Below, one piece after another: positions 15,351 through 22,688 of a stretch of 38,034 nt of DNA. Each line of letters starts with the position of its first letter. The first letter of the stretch is position 1. The notes below the pieces were generated by a model. The model was not told where the DNA came from and did no database searches. It saw only the letters and a program-made list of their open reading frames with translations. A program made the translations under genes and the position numbers. Source of the DNA: a virus. The stretch covers positions 1 to 38,034 of the IMG/VR virus record IMGVR_UViG_3300032116_000576; one strand, 5' to 3'.

Positions 15351-15357
15351 TATTTAT
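15351..15357 (+). promoter_or_regulatory. TATTTAT late-type promoter element
   Basis: TATTTAT, then TATT, then ATG 15362: four-base spacer. Confidence 0.65.
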
Positions 15358-15361
15358 TATT

Positions 15362-16321
15362 ATGAAAAATTTAATTCTTAGAATATTAAAAGAACAGTTA
15401 GAAGGGGTTGGAGAAAATCCATTATCGGAGAAAGAAGTGAGGATGTTTAAGTACGTCAACAAATTGAAACCAACTCTTAAAACACAAAAAGAATTTTTCG
15501 ATTTATTTAAGACTTTAATGAAGATGGTTGGAAGACCTGAATCAGATTATAGATTCTATTACGAGGTTTATACTGCAAACTATAGACCCGAAGGTGATTA
15601 CGAAAATTTAAATAAACGAGACTTTGTTCATTATAGAAGTTTTAAACAAAGAAGAACACCTAATAACAGTGCATATGAATACAGTGCCGCTAAATTACCG
15701 TTTAGAGGTTCTAATTTAGAGGGTTTTTGGGATATTAATGAAAACAATGATTGGTATTATGTTGTAACTTCTTATGACTGGTATCCGATTTATTTATTCA
15801 TCAACAATCAATGGTATAGAGTTAGTAATTCTTACTCATCAAGTACTGCAAAACATTTGTCAGGTGCTAACCCAATGAGAAGAATGACTTACGACCCAAA
15901 TATCAAAGACAACATCATATCAGTAACACCTGATGAAATAAAAGCAATTCGTAATGGAAGACCTATGGAAACCATTAAGGCTAATAGGGTTAGAGATTTC
16001 ATGAGTAATGATGGTAGAAACATTTTAACTATTCCGACTAGAATGATATCGATTGGTTGGGGAAATGATAAAAAGAAAGTGAAATTCACTGTAACAGACA
16101 TTAAGGAAAAAAATGGTAAGATACATTTTAATATAAGAATTGACAAAGCGGGAACTGTAGAAGGAACAAATAGAATGGTGGTTAATCCTGAAGGATATGT
16201 TGTACCAAGTCCATTCTCGGAAGATATTGAAAATGGTATTAAACAAAGATTACTGATGGATTATAGTGATAATTTGAAAGAGGATAACACCGAGTTTAAA
16301 TTCCAACATCCACAAAAGTAA
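15362..16321 (+). CDS. Putative late/virion protein with packaging-type N-terminus (319 aa)
   Basis: The protein starts MKNLILRILKEQLEGVGE, one of the clearest copies of the recurrent peptide, with L-K-E as a possible cleavage site. The remainder is rich in Tyr, Asn and Arg, with a beta-rich region (about 125-170, DWYYVVTSYDWYPIYLFINN) and a mixed C-terminal domain. No enzyme motif or known fold is seen. Its stop overlaps the next start (TAATG), so the two are coupled. It is likely a late protein, by promoter and N-terminus. Confidence 0.8.
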   Translation: MKNLILRILKEQLEGVGENPLSEKEVRMFKYVNKLKPTLKTQKEFFDLFKTLMKMVGRPESDYRFYYEVYTANYRPEGDYENLNKRDFVHYRSFKQRRTPNNSAYEYSAAKLPFRGSNLEGFWDINENNDWYYVVTSYDWYPIYLFINNQWYRVSNSYSSSTAKHLSGANPMRRMTYDPNIKDNIISVTPDEIKAIRNGRPMETIKANRVRDFMSNDGRNILTIPTRMISIGWGNDKKKVKFTVTDIKEKNGKIHFNIRIDKAGTVEGTNRMVVNPEGYVVPSPFSEDIENGIKQRLLMDYSDNLKEDNTEFKFQHPQK

Positions 16322-16878
16322 TGAATAACAATCTTAAGAAGGCGATTTTAAGTTATACCCAATTAGAGTTACCTGGGATAGAATTTGACATTGAAACCCA
16401 TCACAATGAACCGTATTTAATGATTGTTGTGGATTGGAGTAAAATGGATAGAAATAGTACAAATTTTGACGAGTCGTATCGAAAAAAAATATATACAGAA
16501 AGACCTGAAGGACACGAAGGGATTTGGATTTCAAACCCACTTAGTAAAATTGATAAAATCAACACAGAAATTAGTAAATTTTTCAATATAGAATTAAGGT
16601 CGGCATTCAAATTTACGAATTATGATTTTTTAAAACCTATACAAGAAAAAATAAGAAATGCAGTTAAAAAATCTGAACTACCACATTTAGAATTTGATTT
16701 CAGAGGAGATTCAAGTAAACCAATTCTTGAAGCATGTTTTTATAATTTTAATAGACAAAATGACAAAGAAAACTACCCAAACCTCCAAGTGTATATCAAA
16801 GAGTTGGAAAAAATACTTGATAATAAGATAGTACTTGAAGGAAATTATTCATGGGTTTTTTCAGGTATTAAAAAATAA
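16321..16878 (+). CDS. Internally duplicated alpha/beta late protein (185 aa)
   Basis: The protein contains two similar halves. Residues 16-24 (ELPGIEFDI) and 119-127 (ELPHLEFDF) match, each is followed by a second strand, and each half closes with a helix and strand (INTEISKFFNIELRSAFKF versus YIKELEKILDNKIVLEGNY). This points to a tandem duplication of a domain of about 90 residues. Related patterns occur in other late proteins of this window. It is translationally coupled to the 15362 gene. No biochemical function can be assigned. Confidence 0.75.
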   Translation: MNNNLKKAILSYTQLELPGIEFDIETHHNEPYLMIVVDWSKMDRNSTNFDESYRKKIYTERPEGHEGIWISNPLSKIDKINTEISKFFNIELRSAFKFTNYDFLKPIQEKIRNAVKKSELPHLEFDFRGDSSKPILEACFYNFNRQNDKENYPNLQVYIKELEKILDNKIVLEGNYSWVFSGIKK

Positions 16879-16911
16879 TACTTTATTCTTGGTTTATTGT
16901 TTTATGTTTTG

Positions 16912-16919
16912 TATCTTTG
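16912..16919 (+). promoter_or_regulatory. Bacteroidota-type -7 element (TATCTTTG)
   Basis: TATCTTTG, 21 bases before ATG 16941. A TTGG lies near the -33 position. Confidence 0.65.
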
Positions 16920-16940
16920 TAAAACAAATACAGAGACATT

Positions 16941-17675
16941 ATGACAACAGACATCACAACCCAAGTAAAAAACTATCAAGGAAACAACTCATTCATCCTT
17001 AAAATGAAAGACGCTCTAACTAAATACGGTTCACTTACCGTAAACCAAAGAGCTGCAGTGACCAAAATCATGTCAAACCCAACCGAGGCTAAGAAAGTGG
17101 AACTAACTGGCGACCTTAAGGTTATTGCAGACTATCAAGGTGAAAACTCATTCGTAAATGAATTGAAAGGTAAACTTGAGAAGTACGGTAAACTTTCTGA
17201 CAAACAAGTTTCCGCAGCAATCAGAACAATCCAATCTGACGAGAATAAAGCGAATACACGCAAATTTAACATCCCTACTATTGGTGAAACAGTTAAAGTT
17301 GGTCGCTCAATCGGTCAGAAAATGAAAGAGACTTACGGTCTTCAGTTCAACCCAATCCTTTTGGATATCACTAAAGTATTGGCAGTATCTCCAAAAGCGG
17401 TTAAATTCTCAGGTAAGATGACTGTAAAACGTGGAGACATTTGTGTGTGTTGTGCTAAAACACTTACTGACGAGTTCTCAATGTTGACTAAAATGGGTAA
17501 GACATGTGCAAAACACATGGGTGTAGAATACATCACAGACGCAAGTCAAGCAGAACGATTCCGTAACGAATACTTGGCTAAGGTTGAAGAGATTGGTGAA
17601 ATGGAGTTTTGGGTTCCTAAATCCAAAATCATCAAGTGGGACGGTAAGACCGAGGTTATCTTGAAGATGATTTAA
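16941..17675 (+). CDS. Repeat protein with a DUF6011-like Cys/His motif (244 aa)
   Basis: Two copies of a helical repeat open the protein: YQGNNSFILKMKDALTKYG at 13-31 and YQGENSFVNELKGKLEKYG at 65-83, each followed by an L-T/S-x-x-Q helix. In the second half, RGDICVCCAKTLTDEFSMLT and CAKHMGVEY form a Cys-x2-Cys...Cys...His pattern resembling the zinc-binding DUF6011-type domain found in phage and mobile-element proteins. Codon use is richer in C-ending codons than in neighbours, fitting strong expression from the host-type promoter. It may bind DNA or protein; the function is unknown. Confidence 0.8.
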   Translation: MTTDITTQVKNYQGNNSFILKMKDALTKYGSLTVNQRAAVTKIMSNPTEAKKVELTGDLKVIADYQGENSFVNELKGKLEKYGKLSDKQVSAAIRTIQSDENKANTRKFNIPTIGETVKVGRSIGQKMKETYGLQFNPILLDITKVLAVSPKAVKFSGKMTVKRGDICVCCAKTLTDEFSMLTKMGKTCAKHMGVEYITDASQAERFRNEYLAKVEEIGEMEFWVPKSKIIKWDGKTEVILKMI

Positions 17676-17683
17676 TAATAAAA

Positions 17684-17699
17684 GGGGGAGAAATCCCCC
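17684..17699 (+). terminator. Hairpin, possible weak terminator or attenuator
   Basis: A six-base GC-rich stem (17684-17689 with 17694-17699) and GAAA loop. The following sequence is only weakly T-rich, so partial read-through into the 68-aa gene is likely. Confidence 0.5.
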
Positions 17700-17723
17700 A
17701 TTAAACTTTTAAAATAAAAAAAT

Positions 17724-17930
17724 ATGCAAACATTAGTTTTTAACACAACAACAAAAACAGTTACTCTTTATAGTAGTTCAAGAATGAACGGGAGTATTAT
17801 CGAAACATTTTACTCAGTTCCGACTGTAAAGATTGAAGGAAATTATTACCAAGTAATGCAAGAGATTGAGGAAAGAGTTCCTGTGATGAGAGTTCCTGTT
17901 TCTAACACAAACATGATTATTGAGAAATAA
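17724..17930 (+). CDS. Small conserved-looking protein (68 aa)
   Basis: The product starts MQTLVFNTTTKTVTLYSSSR and ends VPVMRVPVSNTNMIIEK, and appears to be a small beta protein. The pattern resembles short hypothetical proteins that I associate with Bacteroidota phages, but no function is known. It lies behind the hairpin at 17684 and was probably transcribed with the preceding gene. Confidence 0.7.
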   Translation: MQTLVFNTTTKTVTLYSSSRMNGSIIETFYSVPTVKIEGNYYQVMQEIEERVPVMRVPVSNTNMIIEK

Positions 17931-17931
17931 A

Positions 17932-17963
17932 TTTGACTTCATAGGGTTTGTTTATTATACTTG
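17932..17963 (+). promoter_or_regulatory. Bacteroidota-type promoter TTTG-N20-TATACTTG
   Basis: TTTG at 17932-17935 and TATACTTG (one mismatch to TAnnTTTG) at 17956-17963, spaced by 20 bases; ATG follows 20 bases later. Confidence 0.6.
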
Positions 17964-17983
17964 AATAGTAAATCAAAAAAAAC

Positions 17984-18421
17984 ATGACAGTTAAACAAGC
18001 ACTGAAATTAAAAAACAAATTGGTTAAAGAAATAACCGAGGAGTTACAAAAAGCTCAAATGTATAATAGTGTTGAGTCGGGTAGCAAAAGACCATATTCA
18101 TCAACTGAATCTTTGGCCAAAGTAAATGAATTAACAAATCAGTTAATTGATTTGAAAACTAAAATTCATTTGGCTAATTCGCCAGTCTATGGTAAGATTT
18201 TCAGATTGTCTGAATTGAAATCATTGGTGTCAAAAATCAAGTCGTTGAATTGTACCGAGGGTACTGCAACTGACTATTACTCGAGAAGAGTTGAAAATCC
18301 ACCTGTGATGACATCTGAAATCTCAATAGTCGAAAGAGATGACATGGTAAAAATCATGGAAGATGAGATTGAATCCATTCAAGAAGAATTGGACACTCAT
18401 AACGCCCTGACTCAAATTTAG
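17984..18421 (+). CDS. Coiled-coil protein, DIP1984-like pattern (145 aa)
   Basis: The helical N-terminal half (VKQALKLKNKLVKEITEELQ, then VNELTNQLIDLKTKIHLANS) resembles the DIP1984 family pattern of two antiparallel helices ending in an LI-x-x-K/R-I-x-x-x-N motif. The middle has YYSRRVENPPVMTSEISI and the end another acidic coil. The family function is not established. A structured, terminator-ended RNA segment follows its stop directly. Confidence 0.72.
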   Translation: MTVKQALKLKNKLVKEITEELQKAQMYNSVESGSKRPYSSTESLAKVNELTNQLIDLKTKIHLANSPVYGKIFRLSELKSLVSKIKSLNCTEGTATDYYSRRVENPPVMTSEISIVERDDMVKIMEDEIESIQEELDTHNALTQI

Positions 18422-18611
18422 TATCTGGGATAGTCGAGGACTGATGTATACATTACTATTGTTCTGAACCGATGTTAAGATTTTGATTTAGTACGGTCCT
18501 TTAGTCAAGATTCAAGCGTTCAACAGTTATTCGTCAAAACTTAACACTCTAGTCCTGACATTAAGACCTCACTTGAACAGATATAGAAAACCCCTCTTCG
18601 GAGGGGTTTTT
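18422..18611 (+). ncRNA. Structured noncoding RNA candidate (3' of the 145-aa gene)
   Basis: A stretch of about 190 bases without a coding frame ends in a strong terminator. It can form a long-range helix of 13 pairs with a single bulged A (18473-18486 with 18534-18546), enclosed by a nine-pair helix with one bulge (18433-18442 with 18551-18559), and contains a palindrome at 18444-18453. This organisation is not expected of a random 3' UTR. No promoter is visible directly upstream, so it may be processed from the 17984 transcript. It does not look like tmRNA, 6S or RNase P RNA to me. Confidence 0.55.
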
Positions 18612-18612
18612 G
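18587..18612 (+). terminator. Strong terminator with UUCG loop
   Basis: Perfect ten-base stem (18587-18596 with 18601-18610), TTCG loop, and T-rich tail. The A-rich left arm could also work for the minus-strand gene ending at 18615. Confidence 0.92.
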
Positions 18613-18614
18613 TT

Positions 18615-18965
18615 TTAATCAATTTCTAAATCAACTGTTCTCATCATCCATATTGGTTTTTCTTTTGCCTCTAACGCCATAACCCATTCTTTAGCACATG
18701 GGATATGATTGAAACAGTCTTCCCTGACATGTTGTTCACCAATATAACGAGTATAAACGGTTTTCCCGTCACTGTTTGTAAACATTGAACCAAACACCTT
18801 CTCACACTCGAAAATACCCTCAGAGTGGTGTCTAAACATCCTGTGTATAGAATGACCATACCATCCTTTGGTTTCATCAAACCAATTATGTATATGAATG
18901 TAGTCCTCCCATTTACCACCAAATTTTTTAGCGGACGATTTAGAATGTTGTATTGGATGTGACAT
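18615..18965 (-). CDS. DUF6915 family protein (116 aa)
   Basis: The full length matches the pattern I know for DUF6915: HSKSSAKKFGGKWEDYIHIH, NWFDETKGW, RMFRHHSEGIFECEKVFG, TNSDGKTVYTRYIGEQHV and a closing CAKEWVMALE. The conserved His and Asp residues could bind metal, but the function is unknown. It is the only minus-strand gene between 9.7 kb and 20.7 kb and is convergent with the RNA/terminator at 18587. Confidence 0.85.
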   Translation of the reverse strand: MSHPIQHSKSSAKKFGGKWEDYIHIHNWFDETKGWYGHSIHRMFRHHSEGIFECEKVFGSMFTNSDGKTVYTRYIGEQHVREDCFNHIPCAKEWVMALEAKEKPIWMMRTVDLEID

Positions 18966-19021
18966 AATTTTTTATTTAAATATAAAAGACAAAAGATATT
19001 GTTAAATGTTTGATTAATTCT

Positions 19022-19029
19022 TATTTTTG
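19022..19029 (+). promoter_or_regulatory. Bacteroidota-type -7 element (TATTTTTG), near-leaderless
   Basis: TATTTTTG ends four bases before ATG 19034, where transcription would be expected to begin, so the mRNA may lack a leader. Confidence 0.6.
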
Positions 19030-19033
19030 TATT

Positions 19034-19558
19034 ATGAAAACAATGAAAGAAAAAATTGATTGGATTATTGACCAACACAAAAATACCAATCACATGTATG
19101 ATGTCTACTTACCTTATGAATTCCATTTGAGAATGGTTGTTGGCGTTTATGAACAGTTTAGAAATCTTGTTGAAGAAGTTAAGCGTGATGAAATTAAACT
19201 TTCGTGTTTTGGTCACGACTTAATTGAAGACACTCGAGTAACTTATAATGATGTTAAAGAAATTTTGGGGTATGATGTGGCTGAAATAGTTTACGCATTA
19301 ACAAACGAAAAAGGTAAGAACCGTAAAGAACGCGCGAATGATAAGTACTACGAAGGTATACGTAAAATAAAATATGCGTGTTTTGTAAAAATGTGTGACC
19401 GAATTGCTAACGTCCAATATTCAAAAATGTCAGGTAGTAGAATGTTCGAAATGTATAAAAAGGAGAATGATAGATTCATTGAAAAACTGGGAATCAACCA
19501 ATATCATTTATGTTACCCAATGAAACAATACTTGGATAAGGTTTTTGAAGAGAACTAA
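19034..19558 (+). CDS. HD-domain hydrolase of the SpoT/Mesh1 type (174 aa)
   Basis: Small HD enzymes of this type remove pyrophosphate from the alarmone (p)ppGpp. The metal-binding set is in place: H31 (PYEFHLRMV), H61-D62 in FGHDLIEDT with the catalytic ED at 65-66, and D122 in VKMCDRIANV. The intervening EILGYDVAEIVYALTNEKG also matches the RelA/SpoT HD pattern, and the length fits stand-alone hydrolases. ATG 19034 was chosen from the promoter position. It might lower alarmone in the infected cell or act on a related nucleotide; substrate is inferred. Confidence 0.82.
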   Translation: MKTMKEKIDWIIDQHKNTNHMYDVYLPYEFHLRMVVGVYEQFRNLVEEVKRDEIKLSCFGHDLIEDTRVTYNDVKEILGYDVAEIVYALTNEKGKNRKERANDKYYEGIRKIKYACFVKMCDRIANVQYSKMSGSRMFEMYKKENDRFIEKLGINQYHLCYPMKQYLDKVFEEN

Positions 19559-19573
19559 ACTCAAGAATCTTCA

Positions 19574-19580
19574 TATTTAT
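19574..19580 (+). promoter_or_regulatory. TATTTAT late-type promoter element
   Basis: TATTTAT, TGTT, ATG 19585: the canonical form with four-base spacer. Confidence 0.68.
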
Positions 19581-19584
19581 TGTT

Positions 19585-20118
19585 ATGAAAGTTAAAATAA
19601 CAGAACAACAACTAAATAACTTACAAGAAGTTGAATCATATAAAAATATGATATTCAAGTATTGGGATAAATTCGGACCTGGTATTAGTGATGATATGAT
19701 TAAATTGTTCGGGATTACATTTGGTAAATCGTCTTTACGTATGACTGATTTACAAAGATGGTTACGAGAATATTTGGGAGATGATAAGATTAAAGAGATT
19801 TCTAAAAGTTTTTTTGAACAAAAACAACACCATATCGATGAATGTGGAGGTTATGAGTTTTATTTTACTTTAACTCATAAGTTTGAAGATGGTGAATATT
19901 TGTTTGATGTTGTTGTAAATGATATAGACGGTATTGTGATATTAGTTATGGTAGATGGTTCTATACACAAAATTAAAGATGCTAGAAATCAAGAATACGG
20001 ATGGGAAATTGAAAATGAAGTTGAGGATTGTGTACACGATTACATTTCAAAAAATTTAGAGGATAAGACAGGTGTTCCATTTGTTTTCGAAAAATTAAGT
20101 TTTAAATCGGATATGTGA
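19585..20118 (+). CDS. Late protein with packaging-type N-terminus (177 aa)
   Basis: The product starts MKVKITEQQLNNLQEVESYK; the ITExxL pattern and L-Q-E site match other late proteins here. Residues 90-140 form a probable beta sheet (GYEFYFTLTHKFEDGEYLFD, then VVVNDIDGIVILVMV), followed by an acidic helix near the C-terminus (ENEVEDCVHDYISKNL). No known family. The stop overlaps the next start region (TGATG). Confidence 0.78.
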   Translation: MKVKITEQQLNNLQEVESYKNMIFKYWDKFGPGISDDMIKLFGITFGKSSLRMTDLQRWLREYLGDDKIKEISKSFFEQKQHHIDECGGYEFYFTLTHKFEDGEYLFDVVVNDIDGIVILVMVDGSIHKIKDARNQEYGWEIENEVEDCVHDYISKNLEDKTGVPFVFEKLSFKSDM

Positions 20119-20744
20119 TGAGTCCTGAAAAATACTTAGAGTTATATAAAAAATACATTGGAGGTGAACTAAACTTAGATGGAATCATTTTAACCCCAAT
20201 TAGTATTAATGGTGAATATGATATAACTTTTCATTTATCTAATCCTGAAGATAAGTCATATTCTGAACCCGCAATAAGAGGATGGGTTAATGAAAACAGG
20301 TTTAAGTTTTTAGAAATTTTAGGTGTTGGTAGAGATTATATGCCAAGTTATTTGGATATAGAAAAACTTTATTTCAGTAAAACATTAATCAAACAATTAA
20401 CTCAGTATTTTAAGAGTGTTAAAGTTGTTAAAATTGGCGCTTGGTCAATCTATGTTAAACATTTATATTTTACCGCGGGAATTAGAAGAGATGAATCTTT
20501 AGTTGTTACTAATTATGTCGAACCTTATAAATGTGTGGTAACAACTCAAGAGGGTAAAGTTTACGATGTACCATTAAAAGAAGGTCTTGAACATTATAAA
20601 CATTGGCAACGAGATTCTAAATACGATGAAACCGAATTAAACTATCCTAATTTTGATGAAATAATCGACAGTGAAGGAGAAGTTTTAGTTGATGGAGATT
20701 GGATGGTTCAATATGTAGTTACCGAGTTTGATTTAAACCCTTAG
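20118..20744 (+). CDS. Late protein, paralogue of the 21990-22661 gene (208 aa)
   Basis: Residues about 10-55 (YKKYIGGELNLDGIILTP, YDITFHLSNPEDKSYSEPA) align with the minus-strand protein at 21990-22661 (HKYLKPEYDYHGIILEP, STITWLISNPKNISYSVAA), showing a shared domain with GIIL-x-P and SNP-x4-SYS-x2-A. ATG 20118 is used; a GTG at 20115 is possible. The gene is coupled to the preceding one and overlaps the convergent gene at 20719 by 26 bases. Function is unknown. Confidence 0.78.
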   Translation: MSPEKYLELYKKYIGGELNLDGIILTPISINGEYDITFHLSNPEDKSYSEPAIRGWVNENRFKFLEILGVGRDYMPSYLDIEKLYFSKTLIKQLTQYFKSVKVVKIGAWSIYVKHLYFTAGIRRDESLVVTNYVEPYKCVVTTQEGKVYDVPLKEGLEHYKHWQRDSKYDETELNYPNFDEIIDSEGEVLVDGDWMVQYVVTEFDLNP

Positions 20745-21120
20745 TCATTCTTTCCCATTGAGTTTTACCCATACTTCCTGGGTTCATAACCATTAAATCC
20801 TCCAACCAATCGAAAATTTTAATACCCTTGTTATTATAAATTTCAAGTTGGTAATCCCCTGAAGTTATTGGTAAATGTTTGAATGGAATTAACTTTGTTA
20901 TATATCCTACAACATGGTGGTCAATCAACCAAAATGGGTCAACTGATTCATATAAGTCTTCTTTAGTTATGTCTTTATTGATATACAACTTATAAACTAA
21001 AAATGGATAATCTCCATCAACCATTGAGACTTCAATTCTGTCCAAGTCAGGATATACACCCTTTATTAAGTTAGAATTTATTATTTTATTAAGTGAAGAA
21101 AGTTCAGATTGTTTATCCAT
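20719..21120 (-). CDS. Late protein in minus-strand pair (133 aa)
   Basis: The product starts MDKQSELSSLNKIINSNLIK. It contains YPDLDRIEVSMVDGDYPFLV, a pattern (P-x-L-x-x-I-x-V then a second strand) similar to the duplicated domain of the 16321 protein. It follows the 21122-21475 gene with a single base between, under the same promoter. The 3' end overlaps the convergent 20118 gene by 26 bases. No function known. Confidence 0.72.
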   Translation of the reverse strand: MDKQSELSSLNKIINSNLIKGVYPDLDRIEVSMVDGDYPFLVYKLYINKDITKEDLYESVDPFWLIDHHVVGYITKLIPFKHLPITSGDYQLEIYNNKGIKIFDWLEDLMVMNPGSMGKTQWERMTKGLNQTR

Positions 21121-21121
21121 T

Positions 21122-21475
21122 TTAAAAAAGTACTGTTTTTACAGGTAAATTATATTTCTTTTCAAACCAAGTTTTAACAAATTCATCTATTTTATCTCCG
21201 AACATTTCTTTTATTTTAATGTCTGCATTAATTTTAAGTAATGGTTGAGATTCTAAATCAATTTCGTTCCATCCTTCAGGTCTTGATTGTATCGGATAAT
21301 ATTCCATTTGAGGCATGTCGGGTTCGCTTTCGAAAAATATAACATCAACAGAAACCACTTGGTCCCAATCAAAAAAGTCCTCTTCAACCATTGTTAAATT
21401 CTCTAATTCAGGTATTGAGTCCAAGTAAGACATTACATATGACTGTAATTTAGATTCTGAGATTATAAATTTCAT
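21122..21475 (-). CDS. Late protein with packaging-type N-terminus (117 aa), paralogue of 23242
   Basis: The product starts MKFIISESKLQSYVMSYLDS, close to the start of the 23242-23628 product (MKIVITESKIRDVIFNYLND). The C-termini also match in pattern: PLLKINADIKIKEMFG, FVKTWFEKKYNL versus PLIELDTNYVYNQLSN, YVREWINQKFGL. The middle is a beta-rich acidic region. It is first in a two-gene minus-strand unit and shares a two-way TATTTAT element with the divergent 21497 gene. Function is unknown. Confidence 0.8.
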   Translation of the reverse strand: MKFIISESKLQSYVMSYLDSIPELENLTMVEEDFFDWDQVVSVDVIFFESEPDMPQMEYYPIQSRPEGWNEIDLESQPLLKINADIKIKEMFGDKIDEFVKTWFEKKYNLPVKTVLF

Positions 21476-21480
21476 ATAAA

Positions 21481-21487
21481 ATAAATA
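21481..21487 (-). promoter_or_regulatory. TATTTAT element, minus half of a two-way promoter
   Basis: TATTTAT on the minus strand, five bases before ATG 21475. It overlaps the plus-strand element by two bases inside the 12-base palindrome ATAAATATTTAT (21481-21492). Confidence 0.65.
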
Positions 21488-21492
21488 TTTAT
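21486..21492 (+). promoter_or_regulatory. TATTTAT element, plus half of a two-way promoter
   Basis: TATTTAT, TGTT, ATG 21497: four-base spacer. Part of the palindrome 21481-21492. Confidence 0.65.
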
Positions 21493-21496
21493 TGTT

Positions 21497-21886
21497 ATGG
21501 AAACCGATAAGAATTTAAATAAAACATTGGAATTAATCCATTCTTTCTTAAAAGGTAAACACTGGTACGAAGATTGGTATAGTATGCCGTACTCAGATTC
21601 AAACGATGATTATGTAGATTTTAAAATACAGTATCGAATTGAAAAAGTTTCATTATGGAAATCAAAAGACAGTAACGACTGTTTATATGAAGGAACTGTT
21701 TATATTGAACCACTTAGTTTATCATTAGGTGTTAATGATGAGTGGGAACACAACTTCAAACAACATGATATCTACGAAAGTAATTGGGGTGATTTGGGTG
21801 ATAAATTGGTAGAAGATATTATGACGTATTTACCACATGTATGTGTTGATTATGATTTTAATTTCTCTACCTTAAATAAAGGATGA
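21497..21886 (+). CDS. Late hypothetical protein (129 aa)
   Basis: The protein starts METDKNLNKTLELIHSFLKG and has a beta-rich centre (DDYVDFKIQYRIEKVSLW; CLYEGTVYIEPLSLSLG), the helix-then-strands layout also seen in the neighbouring late proteins. Its stop overlaps the next small gene (ATGA). No family is recognised. Confidence 0.75.
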   Translation: METDKNLNKTLELIHSFLKGKHWYEDWYSMPYSDSNDDYVDFKIQYRIEKVSLWKSKDSNDCLYEGTVYIEPLSLSLGVNDEWEHNFKQHDIYESNWGDLGDKLVEDIMTYLPHVCVDYDFNFSTLNKG

Positions 21887-21993
21887 ATATGAATTATATC
21901 GAATCGGTAATACACGTTTTTGGAATTGGAATAACAGTTGTTTTAATTGGCATACACTTAATAATAAGATGTACAAGTAAAATAGAGGATTAA
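21883..21993 (+). CDS. Single-pass micro-membrane protein (36 aa)
   Basis: ATG 21883 overlaps the preceding stop (ATGA) and opens a 36-codon frame with one hydrophobic helix (VFGIGITVVLIGIHLII) and a short charged C-terminus. The coupling and the clean membrane segment argue that it is real. Its last four bases overlap the convergent gene. Confidence 0.5.
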   Translation: MNMNYIESVIHVFGIGITVVLIGIHLIIRCTSKIED

Positions 21994-22661
21994 TCCCAAT
22001 TTATTTTTATTTTTTTACCGTCACTATATAATGGTAAAATATCTGGGGCAAAATAAAAATAATTAGTGTCAGTAAATGTTGGCATGTTCCAAAGATATCC
22101 AATTATAGGATTAAACAAAACATATTGGTAATCACCATAAAAATCGTCATCCCCAAAAATTTTCTTTAAAATATCAGAGATAAGTGCAATATCTTTATTC
22201 TTATCAATGGATTTAGTAAATCTCATTGCAATTGTGATATTTACTTCCTCACTTCCAGAAATATTAATTTCAAACCATTCTGAATTAAATTCAAGATAAT
22301 AGTTTTTAAATTCTATTTTATTGATTGTTTTTAATCTTTTTTGTAACTCTTTATTATCTTTTGAGTTCAGATAGTATTCTCTATCGTCTTCCTCAAATTT
22401 GCATAATTTTTTATAATTTTCTCTAAAAAAGTTTTGGTCACCTATCAAGTTTGAATATTCTCTTAATAGTTCATCAGGAAATCCCATTAAAGCTGCAACC
22501 GAATAAGAAATGTTTTTTGGGTTAGATATTAACCAAGTGATTGTTGATTCTTTAGGGTCAAAAGTTGGTTCAAGTATTATACCATGGTAATCATACTCAG
22601 GTTTAAGGTACTTGTGGAAATAAGTATAAATTTTTTTGTTGTAGAATTGTCTATCATCCAT
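21990..22661 (-). CDS. Late protein, paralogue of the 20118 gene (223 aa)
   Basis: The N-terminal domain carries YDYHGIILEPTF and LISNPKNISYSVAALMGF, aligning with the 20118 product. The C-terminal part is Tyr/Phe-rich (DDFYGDYQYVLFNPIIGYLW) and differs from the paralogue. Its start lies four bases from a TATTTAT element. It is divergent from the 22689 gene. No function is known. Confidence 0.78.
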   Translation of the reverse strand: MDDRQFYNKKIYTYFHKYLKPEYDYHGIILEPTFDPKESTITWLISNPKNISYSVAALMGFPDELLREYSNLIGDQNFFRENYKKLCKFEEDDREYYLNSKDNKELQKRLKTINKIEFKNYYLEFNSEWFEINISGSEEVNITIAMRFTKSIDKNKDIALISDILKKIFGDDDFYGDYQYVLFNPIIGYLWNMPTFTDTNYFYFAPDILPLYSDGKKIKINWD

Positions 22662-22665
22662 AACA

Positions 22666-22672
22666 ATAAATA
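22666..22672 (-). promoter_or_regulatory. TATTTAT late-type promoter element (minus)
   Basis: TATTTAT, TGTT, ATG 22661 on the minus strand; four-base spacer. Forms a divergent pair with 22677-22683. Confidence 0.66.
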
Positions 22673-22676
22673 CTTA

Positions 22677-22683
22677 TATTTAT
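22677..22683 (+). promoter_or_regulatory. TATTTAT late-type promoter element
   Basis: TATTTAT, then TATTA, then ATG 22689: five-base spacer. Confidence 0.62.
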
Positions 22684-22688
22684 TATTA

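Noticed and set aside
18422-18611. Hammerhead ribozyme, suggested by CTGATG near 18441
   Set aside because: The required CUGANGA and GAAA core in the right stems is not present.
18671-19093. 140-codon minus-strand frame across the DUF6915 gene
   Set aside because: It overlaps a clear DUF6915 protein in another frame and crosses the start of the HD gene; its composition is low in conserved features.
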